A stretch of 64,000 nucleotides of DNA from Hutsoniella sourekii ATCC 700629 (GCF_000518205.1 NZ_JADD01000005.1:1-64000), one strand, 5' to 3'. Counted from the first letter of the stretch, positions 17,534-26,830 are shown. The notes: generated by a model from the letters alone, not told the origin. Numbers and translations: made by a program.

Positions 17534-18010
17534 ATGGAAATCATCACATTTAATGCTGAGGAAACTAAGCAAGTGGGAGCTCTGCTGAGTCAATTAATGA
17601 AACCAGGGATGGTAATGACCTTGACTGGGGATCTTGGAGCAGGTAAGACAACCTTAACCCAAGGCTTTGGTAAGGGGCTTGGAATTAAACGAGCCATTAA
17701 AAGCCCGACCTATACAATTGTCAAGGAATATCCGCTGGAGGATGGGTCTACCTTTATTCATATGGATGCTTACCGCTTAGAAGAAGGAGGGGCAGATACT
17801 GTTGATTTGGATCAGTATTTAAGTGACGATTATTTAGTTCTGATTGAATGGCCCCAGTTTATTGAAGACTATTTACCTCAAGACTACCTAGAGGTTCACT
17901 TGGCGGCTACTTCCAAGGACAATCAGCGACGAATCCAGATTGATTCGCATTCACCGGCCTATTCAAGTATAATAGATGCGTTAAAACAGAAGTGGAAGGA
18001 TGTTAAGTAG
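17534..18010 (+). CDS. tsaE: tRNA threonylcarbamoyladenosine biosynthesis ATPase TsaE
   Basis: Small P-loop protein that works with TsaB and TsaD to make t6A37 in ANN-reading tRNAs. Walker A is GDLGAGKTTLTQG (about 33-45), followed by the family motif KSPTYTIVKEY (about 56-66) and HMDAYRL (about 75-81). Its length of 158 aa is standard. AAGGAGG lies just before the ATG. It is paired with a GNAT gene that starts at the base after its stop. TsaB and the start of TsaD lie 44 kb away at 62188-64000. Confidence 0.95.
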   Translation: MEIITFNAEETKQVGALLSQLMKPGMVMTLTGDLGAGKTTLTQGFGKGLGIKRAIKSPTYTIVKEYPLEDGSTFIHMDAYRLEEGGADTVDLDQYLSDDYLVLIEWPQFIEDYLPQDYLEVHLAATSKDNQRRIQIDSHSPAYSSIIDALKQKWKDVK

Positions 18011-18559
18011 ATGAGTGATATCAAGCCGCTACAAGTTGTCAATAAGGAAGATGATTATGAAATATCTGTCATCATTCGCCAGGCAGAAATAAGTGATGCG
18101 CGAGCAATTCTAAATTTACTCTGTGAAGCTAATCAAGAAACGGATTTTCTCCTAGTCAAGCCCAAGGAACTGAGCTTACAAGATGAAGAAGATATTATTG
18201 AGCGTTTTCAATATGCTGAAAAGAGTATTCTTCTCGTTGTGGAAGTTGATGGACAGATTGTTGGTCTAGGCAACCTGGCTTCTTATGGACGAGGGCACCA
18301 GGACCATATTGCTCAAATTGGTCTAGTGATTATTAGTGAGTACTGGGGATTTGGTCTAGGTAAACTATTAGTTGGAGATTTACTTGACTTCGCCAAATCT
18401 GTCGGTCTAGTTAAGATTACCTTAGAAGTCATGGAGAGTAATATTCGAGCAATTAGTCTCTACAAGTCCTATGGCTTCAATGAGATTGGTAAATTAAGTA
18501 AGCACGTTCGCAAAGATCATAGTTATTTTGATGCTTATCTCATGGAGTTATTACTATAA
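18011..18559 (+). CDS. GNAT family N-acetyltransferase
   Basis: A 182-aa protein with a single GNAT domain from about residue 18. The acetyl-CoA-binding loop is seen around EYWGFGLGKLLVGDLL (about 113-128), followed by LEVMESNIRAISLYKSYGF, the usual beta4-alpha4 region. The acceptor is unknown; position behind tsaE hints at translation or protein modification but does not prove it. Translation is probably coupled to tsaE, with GGAAGG inside the tsaE end. Confidence 0.85.
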   Translation: MSDIKPLQVVNKEDDYEISVIIRQAEISDARAILNLLCEANQETDFLLVKPKELSLQDEEDIIERFQYAEKSILLVVEVDGQIVGLGNLASYGRGHQDHIAQIGLVIISEYWGFGLGKLLVGDLLDFAKSVGLVKITLEVMESNIRAISLYKSYGFNEIGKLSKHVRKDHSYFDAYLMELLL

Positions 18560-18629
18560 ATTTGCTTTACTTTCTCGGGTGCATTCTCTAGAATAGTTGA
18601 GTATATGAATTCGAGGTGGACAAATTAGA

Positions 18630-19541
18630 ATGAATTATCAAGACTTAATCGAGGCTTTTCCAACCTTAAATTTTAAGTTAGATGAGCCTCTAGCTAACTA
18701 TAGTTATACTCAAACGGGAGGTAGGGCAGATGTCATCATCCTCCCCAAAGACGTTCAAGAAATTCAAGCGGTTTTAGCTTGGATTAAAGATCATGATCCG
18801 ACTGTTGATGTTCATGTCTTGGGTAACTTGAGCAATGTGATTGTTCGTGATGGTGGGATGGAAGGTATCGTATTCATCTTAAGTGATATGAATCAGATTT
18901 CTTGTCAAGGTACTGAGATTTATGCGGAGGCTGGAGCTAGTCTAATTGACGTTACCCATCTAGCCCTAGGAGAAGAATTGACGGGCTTAGAGTTTGCCTG
19001 TGGCATCCCCGGCAGTGTAGGTGGAGCAGTCTTTATGAATGCGGGAGCTTACGGCGGAGAAGTTTGTGAGGTGATTGTTGAAGTTGAAGCGATTACCCAA
19101 GAGGGACAGCCAATTAGCTATTCAAATGAGGAATGTGATTTTGCTTACCGTCATAGTGTCTTTCAAGATAATGGGGCGATTATTCTGGGGGCTCGTTTTC
19201 GGTTAAATGAAGGTGATCCTCAGGCAATTAAGAATGAGATGGATCGTGTGACTGAGCTTAGACAAAGCAAGCAACCTTTAGAATATCCCTCATGTGGATC
19301 TGTCTTTAAACGTCCTCAAGGCCATTATACGGGTCAATTAATTCAGCAAGCAGGTCTTCAAGGTCACCAAATTGGTGGTGCCCAAGTTTCAACCAAGCAC
19401 GCTGGTTTTATCGTGAACATTGACCATGCTACGGCCCAAGATTATACCGATATGATTGCTCATATTCAATCTGTTATTTGGGAAAAGTTTCAAGTTAGAC
19501 TAGAACCAGAAGTTCGAATTATTGGTCATGATCAGATTTAA
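18630..19541 (+). CDS. murB: UDP-N-acetylenolpyruvoylglucosamine reductase
   Basis: FAD enzyme that reduces UDP-GlcNAc-enolpyruvate to UDP-MurNAc in the cytosolic stage of peptidoglycan synthesis. The FAD domain shows SYTQTGGRADV (about 25-35), VLGNLSNVIV, the Gly-rich GLEFACGIPGSVGGAVFMNAGAYGG region (about 119-143), and YRHSVF. The catalytic Ser lies in SCGSVFKRP (about 223-231), and a Glu follows near EPEVRIIG. It is 303 aa, the Gram-positive type. GAGGTGG lies 11 bp before the ATG. Confidence 0.96.
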   Translation: MNYQDLIEAFPTLNFKLDEPLANYSYTQTGGRADVIILPKDVQEIQAVLAWIKDHDPTVDVHVLGNLSNVIVRDGGMEGIVFILSDMNQISCQGTEIYAEAGASLIDVTHLALGEELTGLEFACGIPGSVGGAVFMNAGAYGGEVCEVIVEVEAITQEGQPISYSNEECDFAYRHSVFQDNGAIILGARFRLNEGDPQAIKNEMDRVTELRQSKQPLEYPSCGSVFKRPQGHYTGQLIQQAGLQGHQIGGAQVSTKHAGFIVNIDHATAQDYTDMIAHIQSVIWEKFQVRLEPEVRIIGHDQI

Positions 19542-19551
19542 TCATCAATTT

Positions 19552-19579
19552 AAAAAAGAGGGCCTAGGCCCTCTTTTTT
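19552..19579. terminator. Bidirectional terminator after murB
   Basis: A perfect palindrome AAAAAAGAGGGCC/GGCCCTCTTTTTT with T-runs on both strands. Confidence 0.9.
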
Positions 19580-19596
19580 GATGTATTAGTATTTCT

Positions 19597-20781
19597 CTAT
19601 TCACCAAAAAACTGGTAGGCGATCTCATGCCCTTGGTCTATTTTTGCCCATTGTTGTTCCTCACTGAGTTCATTACCACAGTCGCAAGAGGCAAAACCAC
19701 ACTGGTGAGAGAGGTATAATCGATCCTTGCCTAGATAGCGACTGGCTTCTTCAAGCATGGCTAGGGCACGGTCGGGGTCATCTAAATTGGCGGTCTTACT
19801 TGATAGGGCGCCTAGAACCACCTCAACTTCTGGCCGGTCAGAGAAGACTTTTAAGACCTCCAAGCTACCTGCACGATCATCATCCCACTCTAAGTAGAAG
19901 CGGTCATAATGTTGGCGAGCTAGGAAATATTCAGCAACTTCTGAATATGCACCGTCTGTGAAGGCGCGTGAGGCGTAATTTCCCCGGCAGTTATGGGCAT
20001 AAACTTTCAGTCCAAGCTCATGGGCATAGTCTGCGACAGCATTATTCATATCAATCAAGTGTTGGGCTACTTCTTCTTTGTCGAAGCTTGAGAAATCGCT
20101 ATCCAGAGAAGCTAATTGAATGGTATCTTCATCACCAACAAAGCTAGCCCAAATACAATCATCCAACTGCAAGATGCTCCCTCCTGCTTGAGCGTACTCT
20201 TTTACATACTCTTTGTAGGCGGTGATTAGGTCTTGGCGGAAATCTTCTAAGTTTGTGTAATAATGCCCCTCACCGATTGTTTCGTGGCCAATGGTTTCGA
20301 TATATAGATGACCAGGGGCGACGATCGGATGCTTGATAGCTACGGTGTCTGGTGCATATTTCTTAACTAGTTTGAAGTGCTCGATAAAGGGGTGATTTTT
20401 GCCAGATAATTTACCAGTGACGGCTAAGCCGATATCACGGCGTGTTTCATAAGTGTGGCGGTGGCCCTGTTCATCTTCTTCATAGAACTTATAACCCTGT
20501 GTCTGAATGGAACGCTCATAACCTTGTAATCCCCAGGCAAAGTCCAAGTGCCAGAGAGAACGAGCATATTCTCCGTCGCTGATTTCAGTGAGGCCATGAG
20601 CAACTTGTTTTGAGACGATGTCTTGGATCGCTTTTTCTTCGGTTTCTTGGTAACCTGGTAGGTCTTGATAGAAGGGATAAGTGATATCGTCTCGGTGTTC
20701 GATCTCCTGCTTGTATTTTAATAGTTCTTCTGGTCGTAATAGAGAACCAACGGTTAGAAATTTTCTTGAATAAGTTGTCAT
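19597..20781 (-). CDS. MetE C-terminal-like protein (YxjG/YxjH family, cobalamin-independent methionine synthase core)
   Basis: A cytosolic TIM-barrel protein corresponding to the catalytic half of MetE. Zinc ligands are visible: His and Cys in HNCRGN (about 263-268), Glu in YLEWDDD (about 297-303) and Cys in HQCGFASC (about 359-366). The folate-binding N-terminal half of MetE is absent, as in the Bacillus YxjG/YxjH pair. The methyl donor is therefore uncertain; S-methylmethionine, a corrinoid protein or a folate are possible. The ATG at 20781 (MTTYSRK) is preferred because GGAG lies 9 bp upstream; the ATG at 20790 touches that GGAG. It diverges from a LysR regulator. Confidence 0.8.
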   Translation of the reverse strand: MTTYSRKFLTVGSLLRPEELLKYKQEIEHRDDITYPFYQDLPGYQETEEKAIQDIVSKQVAHGLTEISDGEYARSLWHLDFAWGLQGYERSIQTQGYKFYEEDEQGHRHTYETRRDIGLAVTGKLSGKNHPFIEHFKLVKKYAPDTVAIKHPIVAPGHLYIETIGHETIGEGHYYTNLEDFRQDLITAYKEYVKEYAQAGGSILQLDDCIWASFVGDEDTIQLASLDSDFSSFDKEEVAQHLIDMNNAVADYAHELGLKVYAHNCRGNYASRAFTDGAYSEVAEYFLARQHYDRFYLEWDDDRAGSLEVLKVFSDRPEVEVVLGALSSKTANLDDPDRALAMLEEASRYLGKDRLYLSHQCGFASCDCGNELSEEQQWAKIDQGHEIAYQFFGE

Positions 20782-20812
20782 TTTTATCATCTCCTTTATT
20801 TATGAGATAACT

Positions 20813-20833
20813 ATACGCAATTTTTAATTGTAT
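20813..20833. promoter_or_regulatory. Imperfect palindrome in the MetE-like/LysR divergent region
   Basis: ATAC-N2-AATT-N-based symmetry (ATACGCAATT...AATTGTAT) lies midway between the divergent genes. A second inverted repeat TATAG-N7-CTATA is at 20861-20877. Either could be a LysR-type operator. Confidence 0.35.
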
Positions 20834-20903
20834 TAGAAATACCTATTTACAAGAGGGAGCTATAGTTGTAAGCTATAATGAATTCATTTAAGGAGGGATT
20901 ACC

Positions 20904-21827
20904 TTGCGCTTAGAAGACTTTCAATATTTTAAGGCGGTGGCCAGCGAACGTTCCTTAACACAAGCCGCTCACTCACTCTATATTTCTCAACCTTCTCTAT
21001 CCAATGCGATGGCCAAGTTAGAAGAAGAGTTAGGAGTTACCTTATTTGCCCGTAATTCAAGAGGAATTACTCTAACCAGTGATGGAGAAGAATTTTTGCA
21101 GTATACCAATCAAATTTTGGAACAAGTTTCCTTGATGAAACGTCGTTACCTAGATAAGGAGCCTGCTAAACAGATATTTTCTGTGGTGAGTCACCATTAT
21201 GCCTTTGTGGTGGATGCCTTTGCTCGCCTCTTAAAGCGCCAGTCCCCTGATCATTTTCAAGCGACCCTAAAAGAAGTCAGAACTTATGAGGTTATTGATG
21301 AAGTTTATCGTTTGCGCAGTGAATTAGGAGTGATTTATCGTAGTCGCTACAATCAACAAGTGATTAATAAGGATCTTTTAGATAAACATTTAACTTTTAA
21401 TCCACTCATCAAAGCCAAGCCCCATATTTTTATCTACCAAAATCACCCCTTAGCAGACCGTGACTTTGTTACTTTTGATGATTTAGCCCCTTATCCTCGT
21501 TTGAATTTCGAACAAGGTAAGTATAATTCTTTTTACTTTTCAGAGGAGGTTCATGCGGATTATGAGGTTGATAAATCAATTGTTGTGAGTGACCGGGCCA
21601 CTATTTTTAACTTAATGATTGGTTTAAATGGTTATACGATTTCATCTGGGATTATCAATGCTGACTTAAATGGCGACGATATTATTGCAGTCCCATTGGA
21701 TTCAGATGAGCTGATTGAGATTGGCTACATAACAAACGACTTTCATCAATTGAATGCGGTAGCGATAGAATTTATTGATATCCTCAAAGAATGCCTAGAT
21801 GCTGGGAGTCAGGCTAGGGAGGGATAA
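20904..21827 (+). CDS. LysR family transcriptional regulator
   Basis: The N-terminal winged helix is classical: FQYFKAVASERSLTQAA (about 5-21), SQPSLSNAMAKLEEELG (about 28-44) and FARNSRGITLT. The effector-binding domain follows (about 90-300). It starts with TTG, supported by AAGGAGGG 7 bp upstream. LysR proteins usually control the divergent neighbour, so the MetE-like gene is the likely target, perhaps in response to a methionine precursor (inference). Length 307 aa is normal. Confidence 0.9.
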   Translation: MRLEDFQYFKAVASERSLTQAAHSLYISQPSLSNAMAKLEEELGVTLFARNSRGITLTSDGEEFLQYTNQILEQVSLMKRRYLDKEPAKQIFSVVSHHYAFVVDAFARLLKRQSPDHFQATLKEVRTYEVIDEVYRLRSELGVIYRSRYNQQVINKDLLDKHLTFNPLIKAKPHIFIYQNHPLADRDFVTFDDLAPYPRLNFEQGKYNSFYFSEEVHADYEVDKSIVVSDRATIFNLMIGLNGYTISSGIINADLNGDDIIAVPLDSDELIEIGYITNDFHQLNAVAIEFIDILKECLDAGSQAREG

Positions 21828-21919
21828 TTAAAGAGTTCTTCACAGTAACTTCCTTGAATTTCCCCCACCATCCTGTTAATCTAAAGCATAGCTTTGATAA
21901 TTAAAGAGGAAAAGAGGAA

Positions 21920-22315
21920 ATGATTTTGCCAACCTTAGTTCAACAAATAATTCGATTTATACTAGTGGGTGGCTTAGCTACTTTGATCGACTTTTTGGTT
22001 TTAGCCTTCCTCTACCATGGTCTGAACCTTTACTACCTTATAGGAACAGTGATTGCTTTTATTGTGTCCACTATTTTTAACTATTGGGCCAGCATGCGGT
22101 TTATCTTTAAGTCTAAATATGGTCCTGACCAAAGACATAAGGAGTTTATAATCTTTTTGATTTTAAGTCTTATCGGCTTAGCCCTTACCTCCTTATTAAT
22201 GGTTCTAGCTGTTGATTGGCTAGGTTTACCTGTCATGTTCGCAAAGGTTTTGGTGACCGGGTTCGTCATGGTCTTTAACTTTGTTAGTCGCAAGCTTTTT
22301 ATCGAAGGACGTTAG
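21920..22315 (+). CDS. GtrA family membrane protein
   Basis: A 131-aa protein with four membrane helices and the family signature FILVGGLATLIDFLVLA near the N-terminus and FNYWASMRFIF (about 52-62). GtrA proteins are thought to flip undecaprenyl-phosphate sugars for cell-surface glycosylation. The next gene is the matching glycosyltransferase, 10 bp downstream. The ribosome site is GAGGAAA. Confidence 0.88.
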   Translation: MILPTLVQQIIRFILVGGLATLIDFLVLAFLYHGLNLYYLIGTVIAFIVSTIFNYWASMRFIFKSKYGPDQRHKEFIIFLILSLIGLALTSLLMVLAVDWLGLPVMFAKVLVTGFVMVFNFVSRKLFIEGR

Positions 22316-22325
22316 GGGGAAATAT

Positions 22326-23279
22326 GTGAAGAAGAATACTATAACGCTAATTGTTCCTTGTTATAACGAAGAAGCCAGTTTGGATTTATTTATGGCCGAA
22401 ATTGTAAACACACAGGCCAAATTAAAGCAAGCTTTTATCGAGGTTCTTTTAGTCAATGATGGTTCCCAAGACAAGACCCTGGAGGTCATGAAGCGTCTTA
22501 GTGAGGAGTATCCTGACCGTGTCAATTATCTTTCTTTCTCTAGAAATTTCGGCAAGGAAGCAGCGATCTTAGCTGGTATGGAACATGCGCAGGGCGAATG
22601 GGTCGGCCTAATTGATGCGGACCTACAAGATCCACCAGAGCTGTTAGTTGAAATGCATCGATTGATTACAGAAGAGGGCTATGATGTAGCAGCTACCCGT
22701 CGGGTAGATCGACAAGGAGAGCCCCCTATTCGTTCTTTCTTTGCTAATTTGTACTATAAGATCAACAACTCAATTTCTGATGTTCAATTAGCTGAAGGTG
22801 CAAGGGACTATCGCCTCATGACGCGACCGGTTGTTGAAGCGGTTATTTCATTACCTGAACACAACCGTTTTTCTAAGGGGATTTTCGCCTGGGTCGGCTT
22901 CGATGTTGCCTATTTAGAATATGAAAATATCGAACGCAGTGCTGGGGAGTCTTCCTGGTCTTTTATGAGCTTGTTTAATTACGCGATTGAAGGTTTGATC
23001 TCTTTTTCTGACCTTCCGCTCAAGATAGCTTCTTATTTGGGATTGTTGGCTTTTTTGGGGGCCTTAATCTTTGGTCTTTATATTATTATTAAGACACTAA
23101 TCTTTGGTAACCCAACTCCGGGATGGCCTTCGCTTGCTGTTCTAATTGTTGGAATGGGAGGCTTGCAGTTGCTGTGTTTAGGGATTGTGGGTAATTACAT
23201 TGCTAAGATTTATCTAGAATCCAAAAAGAGACCCACTTACATTATTCAAGATCAGCACTTTATCCAAGCCAAGCACTAA
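22326..23279 (+). CDS. Family 2 glycosyltransferase (GtrB/CsbB-like, undecaprenyl-phosphate sugar transferase)
   Basis: The GT-A domain has LIVPCYNEEASLDLF near the start, VNDGSQDKT, and LIDADLQDPPEL with the DAD metal site, then the SFSRNFGKEAAI helix. Two C-terminal membrane helices (about 230-290) are typical of DPM1/GtrB/CsbB enzymes that load a sugar on undecaprenyl phosphate. I choose the GTG at 22326, preceded by AGGGGG; an in-frame ATG at 22281 lies inside gtrA. With GtrA it forms the donor-making and flipping half of a surface-glycosylation route. The YfhO-type transferase that would finish it is not here. Confidence 0.88.
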   Translation: MKKNTITLIVPCYNEEASLDLFMAEIVNTQAKLKQAFIEVLLVNDGSQDKTLEVMKRLSEEYPDRVNYLSFSRNFGKEAAILAGMEHAQGEWVGLIDADLQDPPELLVEMHRLITEEGYDVAATRRVDRQGEPPIRSFFANLYYKINNSISDVQLAEGARDYRLMTRPVVEAVISLPEHNRFSKGIFAWVGFDVAYLEYENIERSAGESSWSFMSLFNYAIEGLISFSDLPLKIASYLGLLAFLGALIFGLYIIIKTLIFGNPTPGWPSLAVLIVGMGGLQLLCLGIVGNYIAKIYLESKKRPTYIIQDQHFIQAKH

Positions 23280-23293
23280 ATATCATGAATAGA

Positions 23294-23340
23294 CAAGAGG
23301 CAGGAAAGGTCTAGAGATTAGACTTTTCCTGCCTCATTTT
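23294..23340. terminator. Terminator after the glycosyltransferase
   Basis: A long stem GAGGCAGGAAAAGTCTA-type (AAGAGGCAGGAAAGGTCT / AGACTTTTCCTGCCTC) is followed by ATTTT. Confidence 0.75.
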
Positions 23341-23365
23341 GTGTAATCAAGGAATAAGAGGGAGT

Positions 23366-24055
23366 TTAAATTTGATCCGTCTCCTCCTCAGTTGGAGCTT
23401 GATAGTCTCCAGGTAGACCTTCCAAGAGATTTTCTGCCCACTGGTCATCAACATGAATAAAGTGGCCTAAGTGGGGTGTCTTCAATAGTTTGCCATATTT
23501 ATCTTGGACAAAGTGGACCAAAGATTCATGAAAATCAACTAACAGTTGTCCCTGATTGGTAAGGTAGATTATTTTTTCATCCTTGTTATCCTTATAATAA
23601 TAGCGGCCATAGACTTGGCAATCTGGCTTTTCTTTGGCGAATAATCCATCGGTTAATAATTTGACGATCTCGATTAATTGATCATCGTAGCCATTTTGGT
23701 AGATTTGAATTTTTTCGATAAGGCTGGTGATTGAGCCAACCACTCGGAGTTGGTATTCATCCCATGAGAAGTCAAGACTGGTTAAAATATTGCTTAATTG
23801 TTGGTCAGTCTCTTCTACTTGGCTAGCATAGTGGGGGGCTAGATAAATCATCCATCTAGCATCAGGATCATGATAGAGAAAGGTACTTTCAATATGCCGG
23901 CTAGCGCCACAAACCTCGCATTCAAATAAGAACAACTGACCGCGAATCAATTTGTTCTTAAGTTCCGGTTCTAAGTGGCTATTAATGGATGTATAACGGG
24001 TGAACATTTGCTCATGGTCACAGACTGGGCATTGAATAGAAATTAATTCTTGCAT
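23366..24055 (-). CDS. CpXC domain protein
   Basis: The N-terminal region contains CPVCDHE (9-15) and, after about 35 residues, CEVCGASRH (about 46-54), the paired C-P-x-C knuckles that define the CpXC family, which probably bind zinc. The remaining 170 residues are acidic and match no family I can name. It has no signal peptide or membrane segment, so it is cytosolic. AGGAGG precedes the ATG. Function is unknown. Confidence 0.75.
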   Translation of the reverse strand: MQELISIQCPVCDHEQMFTRYTSINSHLEPELKNKLIRGQLFLFECEVCGASRHIESTFLYHDPDARWMIYLAPHYASQVEETDQQLSNILTSLDFSWDEYQLRVVGSITSLIEKIQIYQNGYDDQLIEIVKLLTDGLFAKEKPDCQVYGRYYYKDNKDEKIIYLTNQGQLLVDFHESLVHFVQDKYGKLLKTPHLGHFIHVDDQWAENLLEGLPGDYQAPTEEETDQI

Positions 24056-24137
24056 AAGAACCTCCTCTAGATAGACTTAAACCTATTATAACAAAGATTC
24101 ACCGTCTGTCTCTATAGGAGATAATAGACTCAAATTA

Positions 24138-24146
24138 TGCTATAAT
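24138..24146 (+). promoter_or_regulatory. Extended -10 promoter for rpiA-pdp-xre
   Basis: TGCTATAAT lies 41 bp before the rpiA start. Confidence 0.55.
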
Positions 24147-24186
24147 TAAAAGTGAGTAAACGATTAAAACAAGGAGGCAGATAAAC

Positions 24187-24870
24187 ATGTCGCTAGCTAA
24201 ACAAGTTGCCGGTTGTAAGGCGGTTGATTATGTGGAAGATGGGATGATCGTTGGATTAGGCACAGGTTCAACGGCTAACTACTTTATTGATGAATTGGCC
24301 AGTCGAATTCAATCGGGTCAGCTCAAGCACATTGTTGCTGTCGCGACTTCCCAAGCGAGCTTTCAACGTGCTCGTCAGCTAGGGATCAATGTATTACCTC
24401 TTGATGAAGTGAATTCAATCGACCTACTTGTTGATGGTGCCGATGAGACCTTGAGAACTTTTACTGGTATCAAGGGTGGCGGTGGTGCACTTCTACATGA
24501 AAAAATTGTCGCCCAAAATAGTCTCAAGGTAATTTGGATTGTCGATGAATCCAAGTTAGTGGAACAACTGGGAGCCTTTCCATTGCCGGTGGAAGTCGTT
24601 CAATATGGTTCTTGGAAGCTATTTAGAAAATTCGAAAATGCACAAATGAAACCACAATTCAGAAAGTCGGGCCGAGATTCACTATTTATCACTGACTCAG
24701 GCAACTATATTATTGATTTAAATCTAGGCATGATTCCTAGCCCCGATCAAGTATCTTTCCAGTTAAATAATATGGTTGGCGTGGTAGAACATGGTTTATT
24801 TATTAATTATCCTGATTTAATTATTGTTGGTGATAATCAAGGCGAAGTTAGTTTAATTGAACGTGACTAA
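24187..24870 (+). CDS. rpiA: Ribose-5-phosphate isomerase A
   Basis: Interconverts ribose-5-phosphate and ribulose-5-phosphate. Signature segments are GLGTGSTANYFIDEL (about 22-36), DLLVDGADE (about 78-86), and KGGGGALLHEKIVA (about 95-108) with the catalytic Glu and Lys. The length of 227 aa is standard. Ribosome site AAGGAGG. It leads an operon with pyrimidine-nucleoside phosphorylase, so ribose phosphate from nucleosides could be channelled to the pentose phosphate pathway. Confidence 0.96.
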   Translation: MSLAKQVAGCKAVDYVEDGMIVGLGTGSTANYFIDELASRIQSGQLKHIVAVATSQASFQRARQLGINVLPLDEVNSIDLLVDGADETLRTFTGIKGGGGALLHEKIVAQNSLKVIWIVDESKLVEQLGAFPLPVEVVQYGSWKLFRKFENAQMKPQFRKSGRDSLFITDSGNYIIDLNLGMIPSPDQVSFQLNNMVGVVEHGLFINYPDLIIVGDNQGEVSLIERD

Positions 24871-24894
24871 GAGCATCGATGAGGAGAGATAGCC

Positions 24895-26196
24895 ATGAGA
24901 ATGACCGAAATTATTGCCCATAAGCAAGCTGGATTGGCTTTAAGCAAGGAAGAAATCTACCACTTTGTCAATGGATTTACTGCTGGAGATATTCCAGACT
25001 ACCAAGCAAGTGCTCTATTAATGGCTATTTACTTTCAAGGGATGTCCGTAGAAGAAGCTGCTGACTTGACTTTAGCCATGGCAAATTCAGGCGACCAATT
25101 AGACTTGTCTGCCATTGATGGGGTCAAGGTGGATAAGCATTCCACAGGTGGCGTCGGGGATACAACAACGCTTATTTTGAGTCCCTTGGTTGCTAGCTTG
25201 GGAGTTCCTGTAGCCAAGATGAGTGGCAGGGGACTTGGACATACGGGAGGGACCATTGATAAACTTGAAGCAATTCCCGGTTTCAATACGGAATTAAGTG
25301 TGTCGGACTTTATTGAGGCCGTCAACCAGATTAAGTTAGGACTAGTCGGACAGACCGGTAATCTGACGCCTGCTGATAAGAAGATCTATGCCTTGAGGGA
25401 TGTTACTAATACTGTTCAATCGATTCCACTTATTGCGTCGTCTATTATGAGCAAGAAGATTGCTGCTGGAGCGGATGCTATTATACTGGATGTTAAGGTT
25501 GGAGAAGGAGCCTTTATGAAGACGGTTGAGGAGGCGGAAGAACTGGCCCATCTGATGGTACAAATCGGTAAAGCCGTTGGTCGCCAAACCCTGGCTATTA
25601 TTTCCAACATGGATCAACCATTGGGCCATGCAGTCGGTAACGCGCTCGAAGTCCAGGAAGCGATCGCTTGTTTGAAAGGAGAAGGGCCTCAAGATTTGAC
25701 AGACTTATCTGTAGCATTAGCCAGTCAAATGCTCTTAGCGGCAGATCGGGTAGATTCTCTTGAAGAAGGCCTAAAACTTCTTCAAGAGCAAATCCGTAAT
25801 GGCCAAGCCTTGGTAAAATTTAAAGAATTTATCGCTAACCAGGGCGGTGACGTCACATATATTGATGATCCAGATCGTTTGCCCCAAGCTCGTTACCAGA
25901 TCCCGATTTTCGCACCAGAGTCCGGCTACCTCGCTAGTTGGCATACTCAAACTGTTGGTGAGGTTGCGCGAATCTTGGGTGCGGGTCGAGCGACCAAGGA
26001 CGATCAGATTGATCCTGCTGTTGGATTGATGGTCCACAAGAAGTTAGGTGAACCTGTGGAAGCGGGTGAAGTGGTTGCGACCTTATACAGTCAATCAGAA
26101 GAAGCAACAGAGGCAGTGCGGATGATGCAAGGAAGTTTCACTATCACTTCTCAAGCGGAATCAGCGCCGTTAATTTATGAAATGATTACGGATTGA
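24895..26196 (+). CDS. pdp: Pyrimidine-nucleoside phosphorylase
   Basis: Cleaves uridine, thymidine and deoxyuridine with phosphate. Family motifs are [14 protein letters not shown] (about 80-93, phosphate-binding), [18 protein letters not shown] (about 107-124), and [20 protein letters not shown] (about 182-201). The 433-aa length fits the Gram-positive Pdp dimer. The Lys and Ser near 108-110 and the S-x-S-G region match Pdp better than the narrower DeoA. GGAGAGAT precedes the ATG, and the gene is 24 bp after rpiA. Confidence 0.95.
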   Translation: MRMTEIIAHKQAGLALSKEEIYHFVNGFTAGDIPDYQASALLMAIYFQGMSVEEAADLTLAMANSGDQLDLSAIDGVKVDKHSTGGVGDTTTLILSPLVASLGVPVAKMSGRGLGHTGGTIDKLEAIPGFNTELSVSDFIEAVNQIKLGLVGQTGNLTPADKKIYALRDVTNTVQSIPLIASSIMSKKIAAGADAIILDVKVGEGAFMKTVEEAEELAHLMVQIGKAVGRQTLAIISNMDQPLGHAVGNALEVQEAIACLKGEGPQDLTDLSVALASQMLLAADRVDSLEEGLKLLQEQIRNGQALVKFKEFIANQGGDVTYIDDPDRLPQARYQIPIFAPESGYLASWHTQTVGEVARILGAGRATKDDQIDPAVGLMVHKKLGEPVEAGEVVATLYSQSEEATEAVRMMQGSFTITSQAESAPLIYEMITD

Positions 26197-26212
26197 GAAG
26201 GGTAGGAAAATC

Positions 26213-26830
26213 ATGTTAAGTGAGAAAATTAAAGAATTACGGTTAACCAAAGATATGTCACAAGAAGATCTAGCAGAAATTTTGGATGTGACACGACAGT
26301 CCATCTCCAAGTACGAGAATGGATCAGCCGATCCGGGTCTCGATAAGATACGTTTAATTGCGGATTATTTTGACGTTTCCTTTGATTATTTGTTGGATGA
26401 TAAGATATCCACTCGCGACTATCAAAAACAGACAGTCGAGGAACCAAAAGCTCAGGCTAAATCTGTTAAAGAGACGGAAGATCCTAATGAGAGTACTAAG
26501 CACTTACCAAGAATCCATATACAATCTAAGATTGAAGATGAAGATTTAGATGAGACTTATTACAAGTTTGATGTCGTTGAGAAGTTTCCCCATATCGATT
26601 ACAAGCCAACAGCCTTATTAATGGGGGTTCATTCAAGAACTTTTGTTTTTGAGAATAAGACAGAACTTGCCTGGTATCGGACGATGGAGGATGCTTACCG
26701 AGAAGTCGAAGCGATTCAAGAAGCCCTAGCTAATGGTGAGACTAGTTATGAATTACAATATGATGCGCCTGTTAAGAAGCGTGGCTTTTTCTCGGTTCAA
26801 TTAGCGGATGTCGAAGTAGATAGTGAATAA
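26213..26830 (+). CDS. XRE family transcriptional regulator with unknown C-terminal domain
   Basis: Residues 1-63 form a standard lambda-repressor-like helix-turn-helix (DMSQEDLAEILDVTRQSISKYENG, shortened: MSQEDLAEIL...RQSISKYENG). A Glu/Lys-rich linker (about 72-100) leads to an acidic C-terminal domain (about 105-205) that I cannot assign. It is the last gene of the rpiA-pdp unit, 17 bp after pdp, so it may sense nucleoside or pentose status (positional inference). Confidence 0.85.
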   Translation: MLSEKIKELRLTKDMSQEDLAEILDVTRQSISKYENGSADPGLDKIRLIADYFDVSFDYLLDDKISTRDYQKQTVEEPKAQAKSVKETEDPNESTKHLPRIHIQSKIEDEDLDETYYKFDVVEKFPHIDYKPTALLMGVHSRTFVFENKTELAWYRTMEDAYREVEAIQEALANGETSYELQYDAPVKKRGFFSVQLADVEVDSE

